Shown piece after piece: positions 62,586 to 64,000 of a stretch of 64,000 nt of DNA. The stretch covers positions 1 through 64,000 of the forward strand of contig NZ_LIQZ01000117.1 in NCBI RefSeq assembly GCF_001418655.1. Direction: 5' to 3'. Numbering within the stretch: position 1 is the stretch's first letter; each line of letters starts with the position of its first letter. A program made the position numbers and the translations under genes. Origin of the DNA: Streptomyces phaeochromogenes (GTDB lineage: Bacteria > Actinomycetota > Actinomycetes > Streptomycetales > Streptomycetaceae). The notes beneath the pieces are model-generated. The model did not search any database. It was not told the DNA's origin and worked only from the letters and a program-made list of their open reading frames with translations.

Positions 62586-63257
62586 TCACTGCGCGCCGGG
62601 GCGCACCAGACCGCTCTCGTACGCGTACACGGCGGCCTGTACGCGGTCGCGCAGCCCCAGCTTGGTGAGGACGTGGCCCACGTGCGTCTTGACCGTCGTC
62701 TCGCTGACGAACAGATCGGCGGCGATCTCCGCGTTCGACAGACCGCGGGCCACCAGCTTCAGCACCTCGACCTCGCGCTCGGTGAGCGTGTGCAGGGTGT
62801 CGGGCACCGGCTCGTCGCCCGAGGGCAGATGGCTCGCGTACTTGTCGAGAAGCCGACGGGTGATGCTTGGCGCGAGCATGGCCTCACCGGAGGCCACCAC
62901 CCGGATCGCCTGCACCAGTTCGTTGGCGGGGGCGTCCTTCAGGAGGAAGCCGCTGGCGCCGGCGCGCAGTGCCTCCACCACGTACTCGTCGAGGTCGAAG
63001 GTCGTCAGGACCAGCACCTTCGCCGGACCGTCGCGGCCGGGGCCGGTGATCTGACGGGTCGCCTCGACCCCGTCCATCCGCGGCATACGGATGTCCATCA
63101 GAACCACATCGGGCTGCAGGGCCCGTACCTGATCCAGTGCCTGGAGACCGTCACCGGCCTCGCCGACGACCGCGATGTCCTGCTCGGCCTCCAGGATCAT
63201 CCGGAAGCCGGTGCGCAGCAACGGCTGGTCGTCGACCAATAGGACGCGGATGGCCAC
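62586..63257 (-). CDS. NarL/FixJ-family response regulator
   Basis: A 223-residue two-component regulator. The receiver domain has acidic residues in VLLVDDQPLLR, the phospho-acceptor Asp in PDVVLMDIRMPRMDG, Thr in VLTTFD and Lys in FLLKDAPANE. The C-terminal LuxR-type helix-turn-helix reads LTEREVEVLKLVARGLSNAEIAADLFVSETTVKTHVGHVLTKLGL. No sensor kinase lies in the window. GTG 63257 has GGAG upstream. The gene follows the RecB-type nuclease by 14 bases, so the two may be co-transcribed. Confidence 0.95.
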   Translation of the reverse strand: MAIRVLLVDDQPLLRTGFRMILEAEQDIAVVGEAGDGLQALDQVRALQPDVVLMDIRMPRMDGVEATRQITGPGRDGPAKVLVLTTFDLDEYVVEALRAGASGFLLKDAPANELVQAIRVVASGEAMLAPSITRRLLDKYASHLPSGDEPVPDTLHTLTEREVEVLKLVARGLSNAEIAADLFVSETTVKTHVGHVLTKLGLRDRVQAAVYAYESGLVRPGAQ

Positions 63258-63271
63258 GTAAGTCTCCTTCG

Positions 63272-64000
63272 TTAGTCCGGCCCCATTCTGCCCTGCTCGG
63301 CACCGCCGGACTCGGGCGCCCTCACAGGCAGCGGATACGGCGGGGGAGTGCCGCCGAACTCCGGACACACGGACTGGTGGTCGCACCAGCCGCAGAGCTT
63401 GGTGGGGCGAGGCCGCCAGTCACCGGTCTCCGTGGCCAGCCGGATCGCCTCCCACAGCGAATGCAGCTTCCGCTCGACGCGCTCCAGGTCGGCGGGGACC
63501 GGGTCGTACGTCAGGACCTCACCGCTGCCCAGGTAGACGAGCTGGAGGCGGCGCGGGACGACCTGCTTCAGCCGCCACACCACGAGGGCGTAGAACTTCA
63601 TCTGGAACAGGGCGCCCTCCGCGTACTGGGGGCGCGGGGCCTTGCCCGTCTTGTAGTCGACGATCCGCACGTCACCGGACGGGGTCACGTCGACGCGGTC
63701 GATGATGCCGCGCAGCTTCAGGCCCGAGTCCAGCTGGGCCTCCACGAACAGCTCGCGCTCGGCCGGTTCGAGACGGGTGGGGTCCTCCAGCGTGAACCAG
63801 CGCTCCACCAGCTGCTCCGCCTCGGTCAGCCAGCGGGCCAGCCGCTCGCCCGCCGCCTTCTCGTCGGCGTCCGCGAACAGCTCGGCGAGCTCCGGCTTCG
63901 CCTCGCGCAGCCGGTCCCACTGGCCCGGGATCAGCGACTTCGCGCGCGGTGCGGTCCGCTCGGTGGCCGGCGCGTCGAAGAGCCGCTCCAGTACCGCGTG
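63272..64000 (-). CDS. RecB-family PD-(D/E)XK exonuclease (5' truncated)
   Basis: The frame is open to the window edge, so the N-terminus is missing; 242 residues are visible. The catalytic core has an entry His/Glu in HAVLERLF, Asp in RGIIDRVDV and the signature VDYKTGKAP, the D...DYK active site of RecB-like nucleases. The end carries CGWCDHQSVCPEFGG, three Cys that may belong to a 4Fe-4S cluster with a fourth outside the window, as in AddB/Cas4-type nucleases. It is a single-domain DNA nuclease, not a full AddAB subunit, as far as visible. Confidence 0.9.
   Translation of the reverse strand, partial: HAVLERLFDAPATERTAPRAKSLIPGQWDRLREAKPELAELFADADEKAAGERLARWLTEAEQLVERWFTLEDPTRLEPAERELFVEAQLDSGLKLRGIIDRVDVTPSGDVRIVDYKTGKAPRPQYAEGALFQMKFYALVVWRLKQVVPRRLQLVYLGSGEVLTYDPVPADLERVERKLHSLWEAIRLATETGDWRPRPTKLCGWCDHQSVCPEFGGTPPPYPLPVRAPESGGAEQGRMGPD

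Overview
The window is high-GC, densely coded actinobacterial DNA that looks like a Streptomyces chromosome. The indicators are a chaplin pair (chpH/chpC), mycothiol biosynthesis (mshC), ParJ, the gyl glycerol operon with gylR, GTG starts and many long antisense shadow frames. The gene order around chpH-chpC, mshC, parJ, glpD-glpK-glpF-gylR and metH matches my memory of the S. coelicolor SCO1657-SCO1675 neighbourhood. That comparison was not run.

Layout. 1-528: end of an amidase/endolysin-like gene. 584-6146 (minus): a cassette of a Trypco2-like small protein, a trypsin-NACHT-HEAT protein and a beta-propeller-like protein. This resembles an NTP-dependent conflict/immunity system and is the main candidate for something new. 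6253-11579 (minus): M1 aminopeptidase and a PosA/Pls-like A-PCP-membrane-hexapeptide synthetase, followed by tRNA-Leu(GAG). 12185-16086: M20 peptidase, chpH, chpC, a DUF5703 gene and a conserved hypothetical. 16232-26712: a degenerate RecD-like HhH protein, aldo/keto reductase, F420-type LLM oxidoreductase, ferritin-like protein, CorA, a 228-bp inverted-repeat element, then phosphatase, DUF3090, SCO1664-family gene and mshC. 26817-31930: a glutamine-rich protein and an S8 protease that share a C-terminal domain, a Tat-exported beta-propeller, and parJ.

32219-48623 reads as one sulfur-salvage locus. It has a FadR-type regulator, an MtaD-like deaminase, a nucleoside phosphorylase-like enzyme, a BMP-type nucleoside ABC importer, mtnA, mtnDCB, a sugar-type ABC importer and mtnK. 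Two routes could supply methylthioribose-1-phosphate to MtnA: deamination and phosphorolysis of imported or internal methylthioadenosine, and import plus MtnK phosphorylation of methylthioribose. MtnB, MtnC and MtnD would then regenerate the methionine precursor. Both importer operons begin with a tiny cysteine-containing leader peptide, which suggests translational attenuation by sulfur or cysteine supply. 48717-53959 is the glycerol operon with its regulator, with matching operator-like sites before glpF and gylR. 54290-62481 holds metH, a HAD phosphatase and two tandem peptide-type ABC binding lipoproteins without a permease. 62586-64000 has a NarL-type response regulator and the end of a RecB-family nuclease.

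Functional names rest on motif and family recognition by eye. Starts were chosen from ribosome-binding sites and reading-frame logic. Regulatory sites are inferences unless stated.
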